NCBI GenBank assembly: GCA_947454135.1
Contig: CANGJI010000025.1
Location: 1 to 34,847, forward strand
Source of the DNA: Sphingomonadaceae bacterium
GTDB lineage: Bacteria; Pseudomonadota; Alphaproteobacteria; Sphingomonadales; Sphingomonadaceae
DNA length: 34,847 nucleotides
Direction of reading: 5' to 3'
The notes under the pieces are model-generated. The model saw only the letters and a list, made by a program, of their open reading frames with translations. It did no database searches and was not told the DNA's origin. The position numbers and the translations under genes were made by a program. Numbering within the stretch: position 1 is the stretch's first letter; every line of letters begins with the position of its first letter. This document shows, piece after piece, positions 1 through 9,521 of this stretch.

Positions 1-1
1 C

Positions 2-340
2 AAGTTCGAGCTCTCGCTCGGCGGCATCCGCGACATGGGCGGCATTCCGGACGTGATGTTCGTGATCGACGCCAACAAGGAAGAGCTGGCGATCAAGGAA
101 GCCAACGTCCTTGGCATCCCGGTCGTGGCGATCCTCGATTCGAACGTTTCGCCCGATGGCATCGCGTTCCCGGTTCCGGCGAACGACGACGCCAGCCGCG
201 CCATCCGCCTCTACTGCGAAGCGATTGCCGCTGCCGCCACCCGTGGTGGCCGCGATGCCGCGATCGCCTCGGGCGCCGATCTCGGCGCGATGGCTGAGCC
301 GCTGCCGGAAGAAGCTGCGGTCGAGCAGGCTGACGCCTGA
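2..340 (+). CDS. rpsB: 30S ribosomal protein uS2, C-terminal part (5' end outside window)
   Basis: The reading frame is open from base 2 and ends with TGA at 338-340, so only the last 112 residues are present. The visible part contains the conserved uS2 segments [17 protein letters not shown], then [24 protein letters not shown] and the [14 protein letters not shown] region typical of the family C-terminal half. uS2 binds late to the 30S head and helps recruit uS1. An Ala/Glu-rich tail of about 40 residues follows the conserved domain, as in many alphaproteobacteria. It is followed by tsf, the near-universal bacterial arrangement, with a strong hairpin in the 138-nt spacer. The start codon is outside the window. 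Confidence 0.96.
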   Translation, partial: KFELSLGGIRDMGGIPDVMFVIDANKEELAIKEANVLGIPVVAILDSNVSPDGIAFPVPANDDASRAIRLYCEAIAAAATRGGRDAAIASGADLGAMAEPLPEEAAVEQADA

Positions 341-354
341 TCTTTTCGGTTCAT

Positions 355-385
355 GGTGACGGCGCCTGCACAAGGCGTCGTCACC
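355..385 (+). terminator. Hairpin in the rpsB-tsf spacer (attenuator or terminator-like)
   Basis: A 13-bp stem (GGTGACGGCGCCT at 355-367 against AGGCGTCGTCACC at 373-385, one G-T wobble) closes a GCACA loop 15 nt after the rpsB stop. No U-run follows, so it is not a standard intrinsic terminator. It may partly terminate, stabilise the upstream mRNA end, or set the rpsB:tsf ratio. The structure is seen directly; the role is inference. Confidence 0.5.
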
Positions 386-478
386 GAACTGACCCGCATA
401 CCCCTTAGGGGCCGCGCCAGGTAGCTATAACCGGGCTGCGGCCTCACCCATATTCACGAGACAAGAAGGATCACCGCA

Positions 479-1405
479 ATGGCCTATACCGCCGCTGACG
501 TGAAGAACCTGCGCGAGCGCACTGGCGCGGGCATGATGGATTGCAAGAAGGCGCTGGACGAGACCGGTGGCGATTTCGAAGCCGCGGTTGACGCGCTGCG
601 CGCCAAGGGCCTTGCTGCCGTCGCCAAGAAGTCGAGCCGCACGGCTGCTGAAGGCCTCGTCGGCGTCGCCGTTTCGGGCACCCGCGGCGTTGCCGTCGAG
701 GTCAACTCGGAAACCGACTTCGTCGCCAAGAACGAGCAGTTCCAGGACTTCGTGCGCAAGACCACCGAAGTCGCCCTCGGCCTTTCGGCTGATGACGTCG
801 AGGCGCTCAAGGCTGCGGCCTACCCCGATGGCGGTACGGTTGCCGACAAGCTCACCAACAACGTCGCCACCATCGGCGAGAACCAGCAGGTTCGCCGCAT
901 GAAGACCGTCTCGGTCTCGTCGGGTCTCGTCGTGCCCTACATGCACAACGCCGCCGCGCCGGCTCTCGGCAAGATCGGCGTGCTCGTCGCGCTGGAATCG
1001 GAAGCCGGTGCCGACGTGCTCGAGCCGCTCGGCAAGCAGATCGCGATGCACATCGCCGCTGCCTTCCCGCTGGCGCTGAAGGCTGAAGACCTCGATCCCG
1101 AAACGATCGCGCGTGAACGCAAGATCGCGGCGGAAAAGGCGGCTGAAAGCGGCAAGCCCGCCGAAGTGCAGGCCAAGATGGTCGATGGCGCGGTCGCCAA
1201 GTATGCCAAGGACAACGCGCTGCTTTCGCAGCTCTTCGTCATGGACAACAAGACCCCGGTCTCGCAGGTCGTCGAAGCCGCTGGCAAGGCTGCCGGCACC
1301 AAGATCACGCTGGTCGACTACGTCCGCTTCCAGCTTGGTGAAGGCATCGAGAAGGAAGCCACTGACTTCGCGGCGGAAGTCGCCGCGGCTGCTGGCATCA
1401 AGTAA
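479..1405 (+). CDS. tsf: Elongation factor Ts
   Basis: EF-Ts is the guanine nucleotide exchange factor that releases GDP from EF-Tu in the cytoplasm. The 308-residue product is of normal length. The N-terminal UBA-like domain starts at [21 protein letters not shown], and the hallmark TDFV motif that inserts near the EF-Tu magnesium site is at residues 79-82 ([10 protein letters not shown]). The dimerisation core follows. The ATG start is preceded by an AAGGA Shine-Dalgarno at 466-470 with good spacing. It lies downstream of rpsB and upstream of pyrH, the conserved order in Proteobacteria. Hairpins on both sides suggest its transcript level is adjusted separately from rpsB and pyrH. Confidence 0.98.
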   Translation: MAYTAADVKNLRERTGAGMMDCKKALDETGGDFEAAVDALRAKGLAAVAKKSSRTAAEGLVGVAVSGTRGVAVEVNSETDFVAKNEQFQDFVRKTTEVALGLSADDVEALKAAAYPDGGTVADKLTNNVATIGENQQVRRMKTVSVSSGLVVPYMHNAAAPALGKIGVLVALESEAGADVLEPLGKQIAMHIAAAFPLALKAEDLDPETIARERKIAAEKAAESGKPAEVQAKMVDGAVAKYAKDNALLSQLFVMDNKTPVSQVVEAAGKAAGTKITLVDYVRFQLGEGIEKEATDFAAEVAAAAGIK

Positions 1406-1419
1406 GCACTGCACAATGC

Positions 1420-1450
1420 GCGGCGCTTCCCGCCTTGCGGGGAGCGCCGC
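1420..1450 (+). terminator. Hairpin after tsf
   Basis: GCGGCGCTTCCC (1420-1431) pairs with GGGGAGCGCCGC (1439-1450), one wobble, around a 7-nt loop, 14 nt after the tsf stop. No U-tract follows, so it is either an imperfect or Rho-assisted terminator or an mRNA 3' end stabiliser. A candidate promoter for pyrH lies just downstream, which fits transcription being reset here. Confidence 0.5.
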
Positions 1451-1484
1451 TGTGCATCTGCACACAAACCTGTGCCCCATGCCC

Positions 1485-1512
1485 TTGGCATGTGCCGTCC
1501 CGCGCGTATAAG
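1485..1512 (+). promoter_or_regulatory. Candidate sigma-70-type promoter for pyrH
   Basis: TTGGCA (1485-1490) and TATAAG (1507-1512) are separated by 16 nt, close to the vegetative consensus. The predicted start of transcription is near 1519. That makes the in-frame TTG at 1521 an implausible start codon and supports ATG 1548 for pyrH. It lies directly after the post-tsf hairpin. Sequence match only. Confidence 0.5.
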
Positions 1513-1547
1513 AGCGGCGCTTGCCCCTTGACGAGTACTCCCGGACA

Positions 1548-2273
1548 ATGAGCCTTCCTCCCCTCAAGCGCGTGCTTCTCAAGCTTTCGGGTGAAGTGCT
1601 GATGGGGAGCCAGCCCTTCGGCATTGACACCGATTTCGTCGCGCAGATGGCTGAGGAGCTGAAGGCGGCCAAGGAAACCGGGCTCGAGCTGTGCCTCGTG
1701 ATCGGCGGCGGCAACATCTTCCGCGGCATGGCCGGCGCCGCCAAGGGGATGGACCGCGCCCAGGCCGATTACATGGGCATGCTCGCCACGATCATGAATG
1801 CGCTCGCAATGCAGAGCGCGCTCGAGAAGATCGGCGTCGAAACCCGCGTGCAATCCGCCATCCAGATGGACGAAGTGTGCGAGCCGGTGATCCGCCGCCG
1901 CGCCGAACGGCACCTCCAGAAGGGCCGCGTGGTGATCTTCGCGGCCGGTGTCGGTGCTCCCTATTTCACCACCGATTCCGGTGCAGCGCTGCGCGCCGCC
2001 GAGATGAAGTGCGATGCCCTGCTCAAGGGCACCAGCGTCGACGGCGTCTATGACGACGATCCGAAGAAGAACGCGAACGCCAAGCGCTATGACATTGTCG
2101 ATTTCGACACGGTGCTGGCCGACAATCTCAAGGTGATGGACGCATCTGCCGTGGCGCTGTGCCGCGACAACGCCATCCCGATCGTGGTGTTCTCGATCCG
2201 CGAGCGCGGCAATCTTGCCCGTGTTCTGGCAGGGCAGGGCACCCAGACCATCGTTCAGAAAATCAGCGCATAA
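1548..2273 (+). CDS. pyrH: UMP kinase
   Basis: It phosphorylates UMP to UDP with ATP in pyrimidine nucleotide synthesis. It belongs to the amino-acid-kinase fold typical of bacteria and is unrelated to eukaryotic UMP kinases. The 241-residue product begins [20 protein letters not shown], with the phosphate-binding GGGNIFRG at residues 53-60 and the conserved [12 protein letters not shown] and [13 protein letters not shown] segments. I chose ATG 1548 over the in-frame TTG 1521 because family members start a few residues before [10 protein letters not shown] and a promoter-like sequence sits just upstream. It is followed 15 nt later by frr. The bacterial enzyme is commonly GTP-activated and UTP-inhibited. 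Confidence 0.97.
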   Translation: MSLPPLKRVLLKLSGEVLMGSQPFGIDTDFVAQMAEELKAAKETGLELCLVIGGGNIFRGMAGAAKGMDRAQADYMGMLATIMNALAMQSALEKIGVETRVQSAIQMDEVCEPVIRRRAERHLQKGRVVIFAAGVGAPYFTTDSGAALRAAEMKCDALLKGTSVDGVYDDDPKKNANAKRYDIVDFDTVLADNLKVMDASAVALCRDNAIPIVVFSIRERGNLARVLAGQGTQTIVQKISA

Positions 2274-2288
2274 AAGGAAGACCGATCC

Positions 2289-2846
2289 ATGGCCAAGTAT
2301 GACAAGGCCGATCTCGAGCGCCGCATGAAGGGCGCCGTTGAATCGCTGAGGGGCGATCTCTCGGGTCTGCGCACGGGCCGCGCCAATGCTGCCCTGCTCG
2401 ATCCGATCATGGTCACCGTCTACGGTGCGAACACCCCGCTCAACCAGGTTGCGACGATTTCCGCGCCCGAGCCGCGCATGCTGTCGGTGCAGGTGTGGGA
2501 CAAGTCGAACGTCGGCCCCGTCGAAAAGGCGATCCGTTCCGCCGGCCTCGGGCTTAACCCGATCAACGATGGCAACACCCTGCGCCTGCCGATCCCGGAT
2601 CTCACCGAGGAGCGCCGCAAGGAACTCGCCAAGCTCGCCTCGCAGTATTCGGAGAAGGCCAAGATCGCCATCCGTAACGTCCGCCGCGACGGGATGGACG
2701 CGCTCAAGGCTGACGAGAACAAGAAGGAAATCTCGGAAGACGAGCGCAAGCGCTTCGAGACCGAGCTGCAGAAGCTGACCGACGAGCAGATCAAGGCTGC
2801 GGACGAGGTCAGTGCGCAGAAGGAAAAGGAAATCCTCGGCAAGTGA
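2289..2846 (+). CDS. frr: Ribosome recycling factor
   Basis: RRF splits post-termination 70S ribosomes together with EF-G. The product is 185 residues, exactly the usual length. It carries the family landmarks: [21 protein letters not shown] near the N-terminus, then [21 protein letters not shown], and the helical [20 protein letters not shown] region near the C-terminus. AAAAGGAAG just upstream of the ATG provides a ribosome binding site. Its TGA overlaps the GTG of uppS by 4 nt (GTGA), so the two are probably translationally coupled. Confidence 0.98.
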   Translation: MAKYDKADLERRMKGAVESLRGDLSGLRTGRANAALLDPIMVTVYGANTPLNQVATISAPEPRMLSVQVWDKSNVGPVEKAIRSAGLGLNPINDGNTLRLPIPDLTEERRKELAKLASQYSEKAKIAIRNVRRDGMDALKADENKKEISEDERKRFETELQKLTDEQIKAADEVSAQKEKEILGK

Positions 2847-3580
2847 ACTCGGCTGCGGCGCCTCAGGGAGACGAAGCGGTCGCCGGCCAGATGGGCGGCG
2901 GCTACACCGGTCCCGCGCGCCATGTCGCGATCATCATGGATGGCAACGGGCGCTGGGCCAAGAAGCGCTTCATGCCCCGTGCCGTTGGCCACAAGCGCGG
3001 CGTCGATGCGGTGCGCGAGGTCGTCCGCGCGGCGCGTCACATGGGGCTCGAGGCGCTCACGCTCTATGCCTTCTCGTCCGAGAACTGGAAGCGGCCCGAG
3101 GACGAGATCGCAGACCTCATGGGCCTGCTGCGCGCCTTCATCCGCAGCGATATCGACGAGTTTGCCGCCAACGACGTGCGCCTCAAGATCATTGGCGATT
3201 ACACGGTCCTGCCGGCCGATATCGTCGCCATGATCGAGGATGCGCTGGCGCGGACCGCACATGGCCGCAGCACGACGCTCGCGATCGCGCTGAACTACGG
3301 CTCGCAGCAGGAAATTGCCCGCGCCGCCGCCGCCGCCGCCGCCAAGGGCGAAGTCACCGTGGCCGCGATCGAGGCCGAGCTTTACACCTCCGACCTGCCG
3401 CCGCTCGATCTCATCATCCGCACCTCGGGCGAAGTCCGCCTCTCGAACTTCCTGCTGTGGCAGGCGGCCTATGCCGAGATGTGGTTCACAGACGTGCTCT
3501 GGCCCGATTTTACCCCCGGCCACCTGCGTGAGGCGCTGGACCATTACGCCACCCGCGAGCGCCGCTATGGAGGGCGCTGA
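2843..3580 (+). CDS. uppS: Undecaprenyl diphosphate synthase (cis-prenyltransferase)
   Basis: It condenses isopentenyl diphosphate onto farnesyl diphosphate to make the C55 carrier lipid for peptidoglycan and surface glycans. The 245-residue product has the signature [16 protein letters not shown] (catalytic Asp33), [24 protein letters not shown], and the late [19 protein letters not shown] motif. The GTG start overlaps the frr stop; the next in-frame ATG (2891) would leave about 10 residues before the core and is an alternative. Residues encoded at 3323-3343 are seven consecutive GCC alanine codons, a triplet microsatellite that may vary in length. The gene overlaps cdsA by 14 nt. Confidence 0.97.
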   Translation: MNSAAAPQGDEAVAGQMGGGYTGPARHVAIIMDGNGRWAKKRFMPRAVGHKRGVDAVREVVRAARHMGLEALTLYAFSSENWKRPEDEIADLMGLLRAFIRSDIDEFAANDVRLKIIGDYTVLPADIVAMIEDALARTAHGRSTTLAIALNYGSQQEIARAAAAAAAKGEVTVAAIEAELYTSDLPPLDLIIRTSGEVRLSNFLLWQAAYAEMWFTDVLWPDFTPGHLREALDHYATRERRYGGR

Positions 3581-4313
3581 GCCCGGCCCGGCACCGGCTG
3601 CGCCGACGAAGCGCAGCGATCTGCCGGTGCGTGTCGCCTCGGCGGTGGTCATGCTGGGCGTTGCGGGGTTCGCGCTGTGGCAGGGCGGCCTCGTCCTCAA
3701 GGGGTTCATTGCGCTCGTCGGCTTCGGGGTCTTTGCCGAATATGCCGCGCTTGCCGCGAAGATCGCGCCCGATCCGGCGCGGATGGTCACTGCGGTGATC
3801 ACGGGCGGGCTCTACATCGGCTGGGCAGCCTTCGCGCTGATCGTGATGCCGCCTGTCCTCCTCATCGCCGTGCTCGGCCTTGTCATCTGCACCGATACCG
3901 GGGCCTATTTCGCGGGGCGCGCCATCGGCGGACCCAAGATCGCGCCGAGCATCAGCCCGTCGAAGACCTGGGCAGGTCTCGCCGGGGGCATGACGGCAGC
4001 GGCGCTGTGGGCCACGCTCTACATTCTCTTTGCCGCCTATCTGCTCTCTGCGATGAGCCCGACCGGCCCGAGCCTTGCCGAAGCGGTGCGCACCACGCGC
4101 CTCGGCCTGGCGGCGCTGGCCGGGGCGGGCCTTGCGGTTGCCGCGCAGGCCGGGGATTTTTACGAAAGCTGGCTCAAGCGGCGGGCCGGCGTGAAGGACA
4201 GCGGCCGCCTCATTCCGGGGCACGGCGGTTTGTTCGATCGGGTTGACGGACTGCTCCCGGTCGCCATCATAGCGGGAACAGCCTGGGCTGCAGGCGGGGG
4301 AGCGGGGGCTTGA
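3567..4313 (+). CDS. cdsA: Phosphatidate cytidylyltransferase
   Basis: It converts phosphatidic acid and CTP to CDP-diacylglycerol, the branch point for membrane phospholipids. The 248-residue product is an inner-membrane protein with several hydrophobic helices. It has the characteristic late CdsA signature: [12 protein letters not shown] in the middle, then [19 protein letters not shown] and [15 protein letters not shown], which carry the metal-binding acidic residues. The open frame extends further upstream into uppS. I chose ATG 3567 because it gives a short proline-rich cytosolic tail before the first helix and a normal 14-nt overlap with uppS. It is followed closely by dxr, part of the standard uppS-cdsA-dxr-rseP-bamA order. 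Confidence 0.96.
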   Translation: MEGAEPGPAPAAPTKRSDLPVRVASAVVMLGVAGFALWQGGLVLKGFIALVGFGVFAEYAALAAKIAPDPARMVTAVITGGLYIGWAAFALIVMPPVLLIAVLGLVICTDTGAYFAGRAIGGPKIAPSISPSKTWAGLAGGMTAAALWATLYILFAAYLLSAMSPTGPSLAEAVRTTRLGLAALAGAGLAVAAQAGDFYESWLKRRAGVKDSGRLIPGHGGLFDRVDGLLPVAIIAGTAWAAGGGAGA

Positions 4314-4324
4314 TCGGTTTGGGC

Positions 4325-5482
4325 ATGACGCGCACGATTACGATTCTGGGCGCAACGGGTTCGGTGGGCGCCTCCACACTCGATCTGGTCCGGCGCAACC
4401 GTGACATGTTCCGCGTTGTCGCGCTGACGGCAAACGGCAACGCCGCGATGCTTGCCGAACTGGCGCGCGAATTCGGCGCGGAAGTCGCCGTGGTGGCCGA
4501 CGAGAGCTGCCTTCCGGCGCTGCGTGAGGCGCTTGCCGGCAGCGGTATCGAGGCGGCGGGTGGTCCGGCGGCGGTCGTTGAAGCGGCGGCGCGCGGGGCG
4601 GACATCACCATGGCCGCCATCGTCGGCTGCGCAGGCCTCGCGCCGACCATGGCCGCCATCGAAAGCGGCAAGGCCGTCGCGCTCGCCAACAAGGAAGCGC
4701 TTGTTTCTGCGGGCGAGGTGATGACCGCCGCGGTCAAGCGCACCGGCGCCACGCTGCTGCCGGTCGACAGCGAGCACAACGCGATCTTCCAGTGCCTTGC
4801 CGGCAACGATCCGGCGCATGTCCATGCGATCACGCTGACGGCAAGCGGCGGCCCGTTCCGTGAATGGGACATGGAGCGCATCCATCGCGCCACGCCCGCA
4901 GAGGCGGTCAAACATCCCACCTGGTCGATGGGCTCCAAGATCAGCGTCGATTCGGCTACGATGATGAACAAGGGCCTTGAATTCATCGAGGCATTTCATC
5001 TGTTTCCGGTCGGCGTCGAGCGCCTGCGCATTGTCATCCACCCGCAGTCGATCGTCCATTCGATGGTCGAATACCGCGATGGATCGACCCTCGCGCAGCT
5101 TGGACCATCGGACATGCGCGTGCCGATTGCTTCCGCGCTCGCCTGGCCTGCGCGCATGAACACGCCCTGCGCGCCGCTCGATCTGGCCGCCATCGGCTCG
5201 CTGAGCTTCTTCAAGCCCGATGAGGAGCGTTTCCCCGCCACCCGCGTCGCGCGCGAGGCGGTGATCGCGGGCGGCGCTGCGCCGGCGGTGCTCAATGCCG
5301 CGAACGAGATCGCGGTCGCCGCCTTCCTCGCCGGTCAGATCGCGTTCACCCGCATCGTGCAATGTGCCGAGGACGTGCTGGCAAGGGGCCTCCCGTCTGC
5401 GCCCGCGAGCCTTGAAGAGGTCATCGCGGTCGATCGGGAAGCCCGGATTCGCGCCGCCGAGATGATGGAGACCGTGTCCTGA
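4325..5482 (+). CDS. dxr: 1-deoxy-D-xylulose 5-phosphate reductoisomerase
   Basis: This is the second step of the MEP isoprenoid pathway: NADPH-dependent rearrangement and reduction of DXP to MEP. It indirectly feeds UppS in the same operon. The 385-residue protein starts MTRTITILGATGSVG with the Rossmann NADPH motif at residues 9-15. It contains ALANKEALVSAGE, the metal and substrate site DSEHNAIFQ, the flexible-loop region TASGGPFR, and KISVDSATMMNKGLE. An in-frame TTG at 4310 overlaps the cdsA stop by 4 nt and is a possible alternative start adding five residues. ATG 4325 fits the family N-terminus better. Confidence 0.97.
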   Translation: MTRTITILGATGSVGASTLDLVRRNRDMFRVVALTANGNAAMLAELAREFGAEVAVVADESCLPALREALAGSGIEAAGGPAAVVEAAARGADITMAAIVGCAGLAPTMAAIESGKAVALANKEALVSAGEVMTAAVKRTGATLLPVDSEHNAIFQCLAGNDPAHVHAITLTASGGPFREWDMERIHRATPAEAVKHPTWSMGSKISVDSATMMNKGLEFIEAFHLFPVGVERLRIVIHPQSIVHSMVEYRDGSTLAQLGPSDMRVPIASALAWPARMNTPCAPLDLAAIGSLSFFKPDEERFPATRVAREAVIAGGAAPAVLNAANEIAVAAFLAGQIAFTRIVQCAEDVLARGLPSAPASLEEVIAVDREARIRAAEMMETVS

Positions 5483-5490
5483 GCGCTGCC

Positions 5491-6603
5491 GTGCAAAGCC
5501 CCGGACTGCTGCTGACGTTGCTGGCCTTCGTGCTGGTGCTGGGGCCGCTCGTGTTCATCCACGAAATGGGCCACTACCTCGTGGGCCGCCTGTTCGGGGT
5601 GAAGGCGGACAGTTTCTCGATCGGCTTCGGCAAGGAAATTGCCGGTTGGACCGACAAGCGCGGCACGCGCTGGAGGCTCTCCGCGCTGCCGCTGGGCGGT
5701 TATGTCCAGTTCGCTGGCGACATGAACCCGGCGAGCACGCCGAGCGCGGAATGGCTCTCGCTGCCCGCCGAAGAGCGTGAGCGCACTTTCCAGGCCAAGC
5801 CCGTCTGGCAGCGCGCGCTGATCGTGCTTGCAGGGCCGCTGACAAACCTGCTGTTTGCCGTGCTGATCCTTGCCGGGTTCATGCTCGCCTATGGCAAGCC
5901 GGTGATCGCGCCGGTGGTCGGCTCGGTCGAGCCCGGCTCGGTGGCGGCCAGTTCGGGCCTGCAACCCGGCGACAGGGTGGTTTCGATCCGCGGCGCAGAA
6001 GTTTCCGATTTCGTCGACCTGATGATCGCGATCAAGCTGCATCCCGGTGAGCCGCTTGATCTTCTCGTGCAGCGCGGCGGCAAGATCCTGCCCATCGCCG
6101 CCGTGGCAGGCGCGCGCGATGAAACCGACAAGTTCGGCAACAAGGAGCGCATCGGCTTCCTCGGCATCCGCCCCGCGCATGCCGAACTGCGCCAGGTCGG
6201 GCCGCTCGAAGCCATCGGCGATGCCACCGTGCAGACCCGCACGATGATCGGGATCGAGATCACCGCGATCAGTCAGATCATCACTGGCAAGCGGGACGTC
6301 AAAACGCTGGGCGGGCCGATCAAGATTGCCAAGGTATCGGGCGAACAGTTCGTGTCCGGCTGGGCCAGCTTCGTCCTCTTCATCGCCGGCATCTCGATTA
6401 ACCTCGGGTTCATCAACCTCTTGCCAATTCCGGTACTCGATGGCGGGCACCTTGCGTTCTACGCGGTCGAGGCATTCAGTCGCCGTCCAGTGAGCCAGCG
6501 CGGGCAGGAATGGGCCTTCCGCACCGGCCTTGCTCTGGTGGTGGCGCTGATGCTGTTCGTGACCTTCAACGACGTCGCTTCATTGCGCGTTTTCGGAGGG
6601 TGA
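5491..6603 (+). CDS. rseP: RIP metalloprotease RseP (site-2 protease family)
   Basis: This intramembrane zinc protease cleaves membrane-anchored anti-sigma factors and remnant signal peptides. The 370-residue product has the zinc motif HEMGH at residues 24-28 in the first transmembrane helix. A PDZ domain lies roughly at residues 135-220 (VEPGSVAASSGLQPGDRVV). The third zinc ligand is in NLLPIPVLDGGH near the C-terminus. One PDZ domain is apparent rather than the two of E. coli RseP, which is common in alphaproteobacteria. The start is GTG, 8 nt after dxr, in the conserved dxr-rseP-bamA order. Confidence 0.96.
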   Translation: MQSPGLLLTLLAFVLVLGPLVFIHEMGHYLVGRLFGVKADSFSIGFGKEIAGWTDKRGTRWRLSALPLGGYVQFAGDMNPASTPSAEWLSLPAEERERTFQAKPVWQRALIVLAGPLTNLLFAVLILAGFMLAYGKPVIAPVVGSVEPGSVAASSGLQPGDRVVSIRGAEVSDFVDLMIAIKLHPGEPLDLLVQRGGKILPIAAVAGARDETDKFGNKERIGFLGIRPAHAELRQVGPLEAIGDATVQTRTMIGIEITAISQIITGKRDVKTLGGPIKIAKVSGEQFVSGWASFVLFIAGISINLGFINLLPIPVLDGGHLAFYAVEAFSRRPVSQRGQEWAFRTGLALVVALMLFVTFNDVASLRVFGG

Positions 6604-6845
6604 GGAGAGCTTGTATTCGAGCGGCTGCGTCCGTGCTTCAGCGCGGGACGGTGGGGGGAGCCGGTTTTTCCAAAAAATGCGGGGCAATTACGGTCTGCTA
6701 CGGTGAGCTTGCTTGATTGGCGGGCCTGCATCGGGCAGGAGGCGGCATCGCGGGACGTGACGGACTGTTGCCGTCGCGTGCCATGGTGCAGGGCGGAGTG
6801 GTCGACACTGCTTCGCTGCATGAAGAAACGGGATGGCGCTTGGTG

Positions 6846-9521
6846 ATGAATGCTTGCAACTTGCCCCGGACCGCTAGGCGTATGACTGGTCAGAGCAACC
6901 TGGCCGCGACGCTTGCGGCGCTCGCGGCAACGACCTGCCTCGCCGGCATGCCCGTGGTCGCCAGTGCGCAGCAGGCTGCGGCCGCCGCGCCGGCTCCGGC
7001 TCCGGCTCCGGCTGTGCCTGCAGCGGCGCCAGCGCCTGCTCCGGCACCGGTTCCGGTCGAACTGGTGCGTTCGATCACCATTTCGGGCGCCCAGCGGCTC
7101 GAGCCGGATACGATCCGTTCGTACATCCGCCTCAAGGAAGGCGATCGCTACACGCAGGCCGCCGCCGACCAGGTGCTCAAGGATCTCTACGCCACCGAGC
7201 TTTTCGCCGACGTGCAGGTGCGCGACAATGGCGGCGACGTGGTGATCGAGGTCAAGGAAAACCCGGTCGTCAACCGCATCATCCTCGAAGGCAACAAGCG
7301 CCTGAAAGAGGACAAGATCCTGCCCGAGATCAAGCTCGCGGCGCGCCAGATCTTCACGCGTTCCAAGGTGCGCGCGGACGTCGCCCGCATCATCGAGCTC
7401 TACAAGCGCCAGGGCCGCTTCGCCGCCTCGATCGAGCCCAAGATGGTCATGCTCGATCAGAACCGCGTCGATATCGTGTTCGAGATCAACGAGGGCCCCA
7501 AGTCGCGCGTTCGCCAGATCAACATCATCGGCAACGAGAAGTTCAGCGCCAGCCAGCTGCGCGGCGAGATGGTGACCAAGCAGGCCCGCGTGTTCCGCGT
7601 GTTCTCCAGCGGAACCAGCTACGATCCGGACCGCCTCGCGTTCGACCAGCAGAAGCTCCGCCAGTTCTACCTGACCAACGGTTACGCCGATTTCCGCGTC
7701 GTCTCCGCCGTGGCCGAACTCACGCCCGACAAGCGCGACTTCATCATCACCTACGTGGTCGAGGAAGGGCAGCGCTACAAGTTCGGCGATGTGAAGGTCG
7801 ATAGCCAGCTGCGCGACTTCGATGGCGATGCGCTGGCCAAGCGCCTGCCGCTCAAGGCGGGTCAATGGTACAACGCCAAGCTGGTGGAAGACACCGTTGA
7901 CAGCCTGACCGAGACGGCGGGCAGCTTCGGTTATGCCTTCGCCGACGTGCGGCCAGACTTCAACCGCAACAAGGACGACCTGACGATGTCGGTCACCTTC
8001 CGCATTGCGGAAGCGCCGCGCGTCTATGTCGAGCGGGTCGACGTCAATGGCAACACGCTGACGCAGGACAAGGTCGTGCGCCGCGAGTTCCGCGTGGCCG
8101 AGGGTGACGCGTTCAACTCGTTCCAGATCAAGCGTTCGTCGAACCGCATCAAGTCGCTGGGCTACTTCCAGGAGAAGTTCGAAGTCGAGCAGAAGCCCGG
8201 CTCCGCGCAGGACCGCATCCTGCTCGAGGCCAACGTCGAGGAGAAGCCCACCGGGCAGCTCCAGCTCTCGGCCGGTTTCTCGAGCCTTGAAAGCTTCATC
8301 TTCCAGGCCTCGATCCAGCAGAACAACTTCCGCGGTCGCGGCCAGACGATCGGCCTTTCGGGCGACTTCTCGCGCTATTCGCGTTCGGTCCAGGTCAGCT
8401 TCACCGAGCCTTACCTGTTCGATCGCAACGTCTCGCTGGGCGTTGATATCTATCGCCGCGATTTCAACAGCTTCAACTTCTTCAACGCGAACCGCAACAC
8501 GACCTACAAGAACGCGACGACCGGCTTCCAGATCCGCGCCGGTCTGCCGCTGACCGAGTACATGTCGCTGATCGGGCGCTACACGCTCAACTTCGAGAAC
8601 GTGACGCTCGACAAGAACACCTATTATCTGCCCGATGCCAACGGCGTGCCGCAGTGCTCGATCTATCTCGCAGGCCGCTACCTGTGCGATGCCATCGGCA
8701 AGCGCACCAGCTCGATCATCGGCACCAGCCTCGTCTACGATACGCTCGACAACCGCCTGCGTCCGACGAGCGGCACCCAGTTCGTGCTCGGTCTCGATGT
8801 CGCGGGCCTTGGCGGTTCGGTGCGCTACGCGCGCATCAATGCCAACGCCTCGCGCTTCTTCGCGCTGGGCAAGGGCTTCGTGTTCTCGCTGCGCGGTGAA
8901 GGCGGCGCGATCAAGGCACTGGGCAGCCGCACGAACGATCCCACGATCGACGACGTGCGCCTGACCGACCGCTACTTCCTCGGCCAGCCGCAGCTGCGCG
9001 GTTTCGACATCCGCGGCGTCGGCCCGCGCGTGCTGCGCAAGTTCTACAGCGGGTTCGATCCCAAGGACGGCAGCGGCGGCGTGACCAGCCCCGATCGTAA
9101 CCAGTGGGTCGATGACGCGCTGGGCGGCAAGTACTACTACCTCGGCCATGCCGAGCTCGAGATCCCGCTGGGCTCGGGCGCGCGCGAACTTGGCCTCCGG
9201 CCCTCGATCTTCGTGGATGCGGGCGCAGTGTTCAACGTGGCGAAGCCCGCCGTGTTCGGCACGACCCTGCTCTATCAGGACAACCTCACGGGCCGCCTCA
9301 CCACCTCTGCCACCGACTCCGCTGGCAAGGCCAACAATGTGGCCCAGAAGTTCGACGAGACCTTCGTTGGCAACAGCCCGAAGCCCCGCATTTCGGTCGG
9401 CTTCGGCGTCAACTGGAACTCGCCGTTCGGACCATTCCGTATCGACGTCGCCAAAGTCCTCAGCAAGGTCGATGGCGATCGTCCCCAGACAGTCAACTTC
9501 AACGTAGGAACCCAGTTCTGA
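6846..9521 (+). CDS. bamA: Outer membrane protein assembly factor BamA (Omp85)
   Basis: It is the central outer-membrane beta-barrel insertase. The 891-residue product has a signal peptide (hydrophobic stretch about 19-38, likely cut after ASA at residue 41). An unusual Ala/Pro-rich linker covers about 44-71. Five POTRA repeats follow, beginning VELVRSITISG, and then a 16-strand barrel ending in Phe. The conserved L6-loop motif RGF is at residues 718-720, which locks onto the barrel wall. ATG 6846 gives a normal n-region; ATG 6882 is a possible later start, and the open frame further upstream lacks support. The 242-nt spacer after rseP holds no other gene. Its stop overlaps the skp start (TGATG). 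Confidence 0.95.
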   Translation: MNACNLPRTARRMTGQSNLAATLAALAATTCLAGMPVVASAQQAAAAAPAPAPAPAVPAAAPAPAPAPVPVELVRSITISGAQRLEPDTIRSYIRLKEGDRYTQAAADQVLKDLYATELFADVQVRDNGGDVVIEVKENPVVNRIILEGNKRLKEDKILPEIKLAARQIFTRSKVRADVARIIELYKRQGRFAASIEPKMVMLDQNRVDIVFEINEGPKSRVRQINIIGNEKFSASQLRGEMVTKQARVFRVFSSGTSYDPDRLAFDQQKLRQFYLTNGYADFRVVSAVAELTPDKRDFIITYVVEEGQRYKFGDVKVDSQLRDFDGDALAKRLPLKAGQWYNAKLVEDTVDSLTETAGSFGYAFADVRPDFNRNKDDLTMSVTFRIAEAPRVYVERVDVNGNTLTQDKVVRREFRVAEGDAFNSFQIKRSSNRIKSLGYFQEKFEVEQKPGSAQDRILLEANVEEKPTGQLQLSAGFSSLESFIFQASIQQNNFRGRGQTIGLSGDFSRYSRSVQVSFTEPYLFDRNVSLGVDIYRRDFNSFNFFNANRNTTYKNATTGFQIRAGLPLTEYMSLIGRYTLNFENVTLDKNTYYLPDANGVPQCSIYLAGRYLCDAIGKRTSSIIGTSLVYDTLDNRLRPTSGTQFVLGLDVAGLGGSVRYARINANASRFFALGKGFVFSLRGEGGAIKALGSRTNDPTIDDVRLTDRYFLGQPQLRGFDIRGVGPRVLRKFYSGFDPKDGSGGVTSPDRNQWVDDALGGKYYYLGHAELEIPLGSGARELGLRPSIFVDAGAVFNVAKPAVFGTTLLYQDNLTGRLTTSATDSAGKANNVAQKFDETFVGNSPKPRISVGFGVNWNSPFGPFRIDVAKVLSKVDGDRPQTVNFNVGTQF

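Noticed and set aside
1521..1547. TTG start extending pyrH by nine residues
   Set aside because: It coincides with the predicted transcription start of the TTGGCA/TATAAG promoter and extends beyond the family N-terminus.
3323..3343. Run of GCC triplets in uppS as a phase-variation tract
   Set aside because: The unit is three bases, so length change would not shift the frame; it only alters a poly-Ala stretch.
6459..9149. 896-codon open frame on the - strand opposite bamA
   Set aside because: It is the mirror of a highly biased GC-rich coding sequence; the product is repetitive in V, E, L, D and A with no domain, and the + strand encodes a clear BamA.
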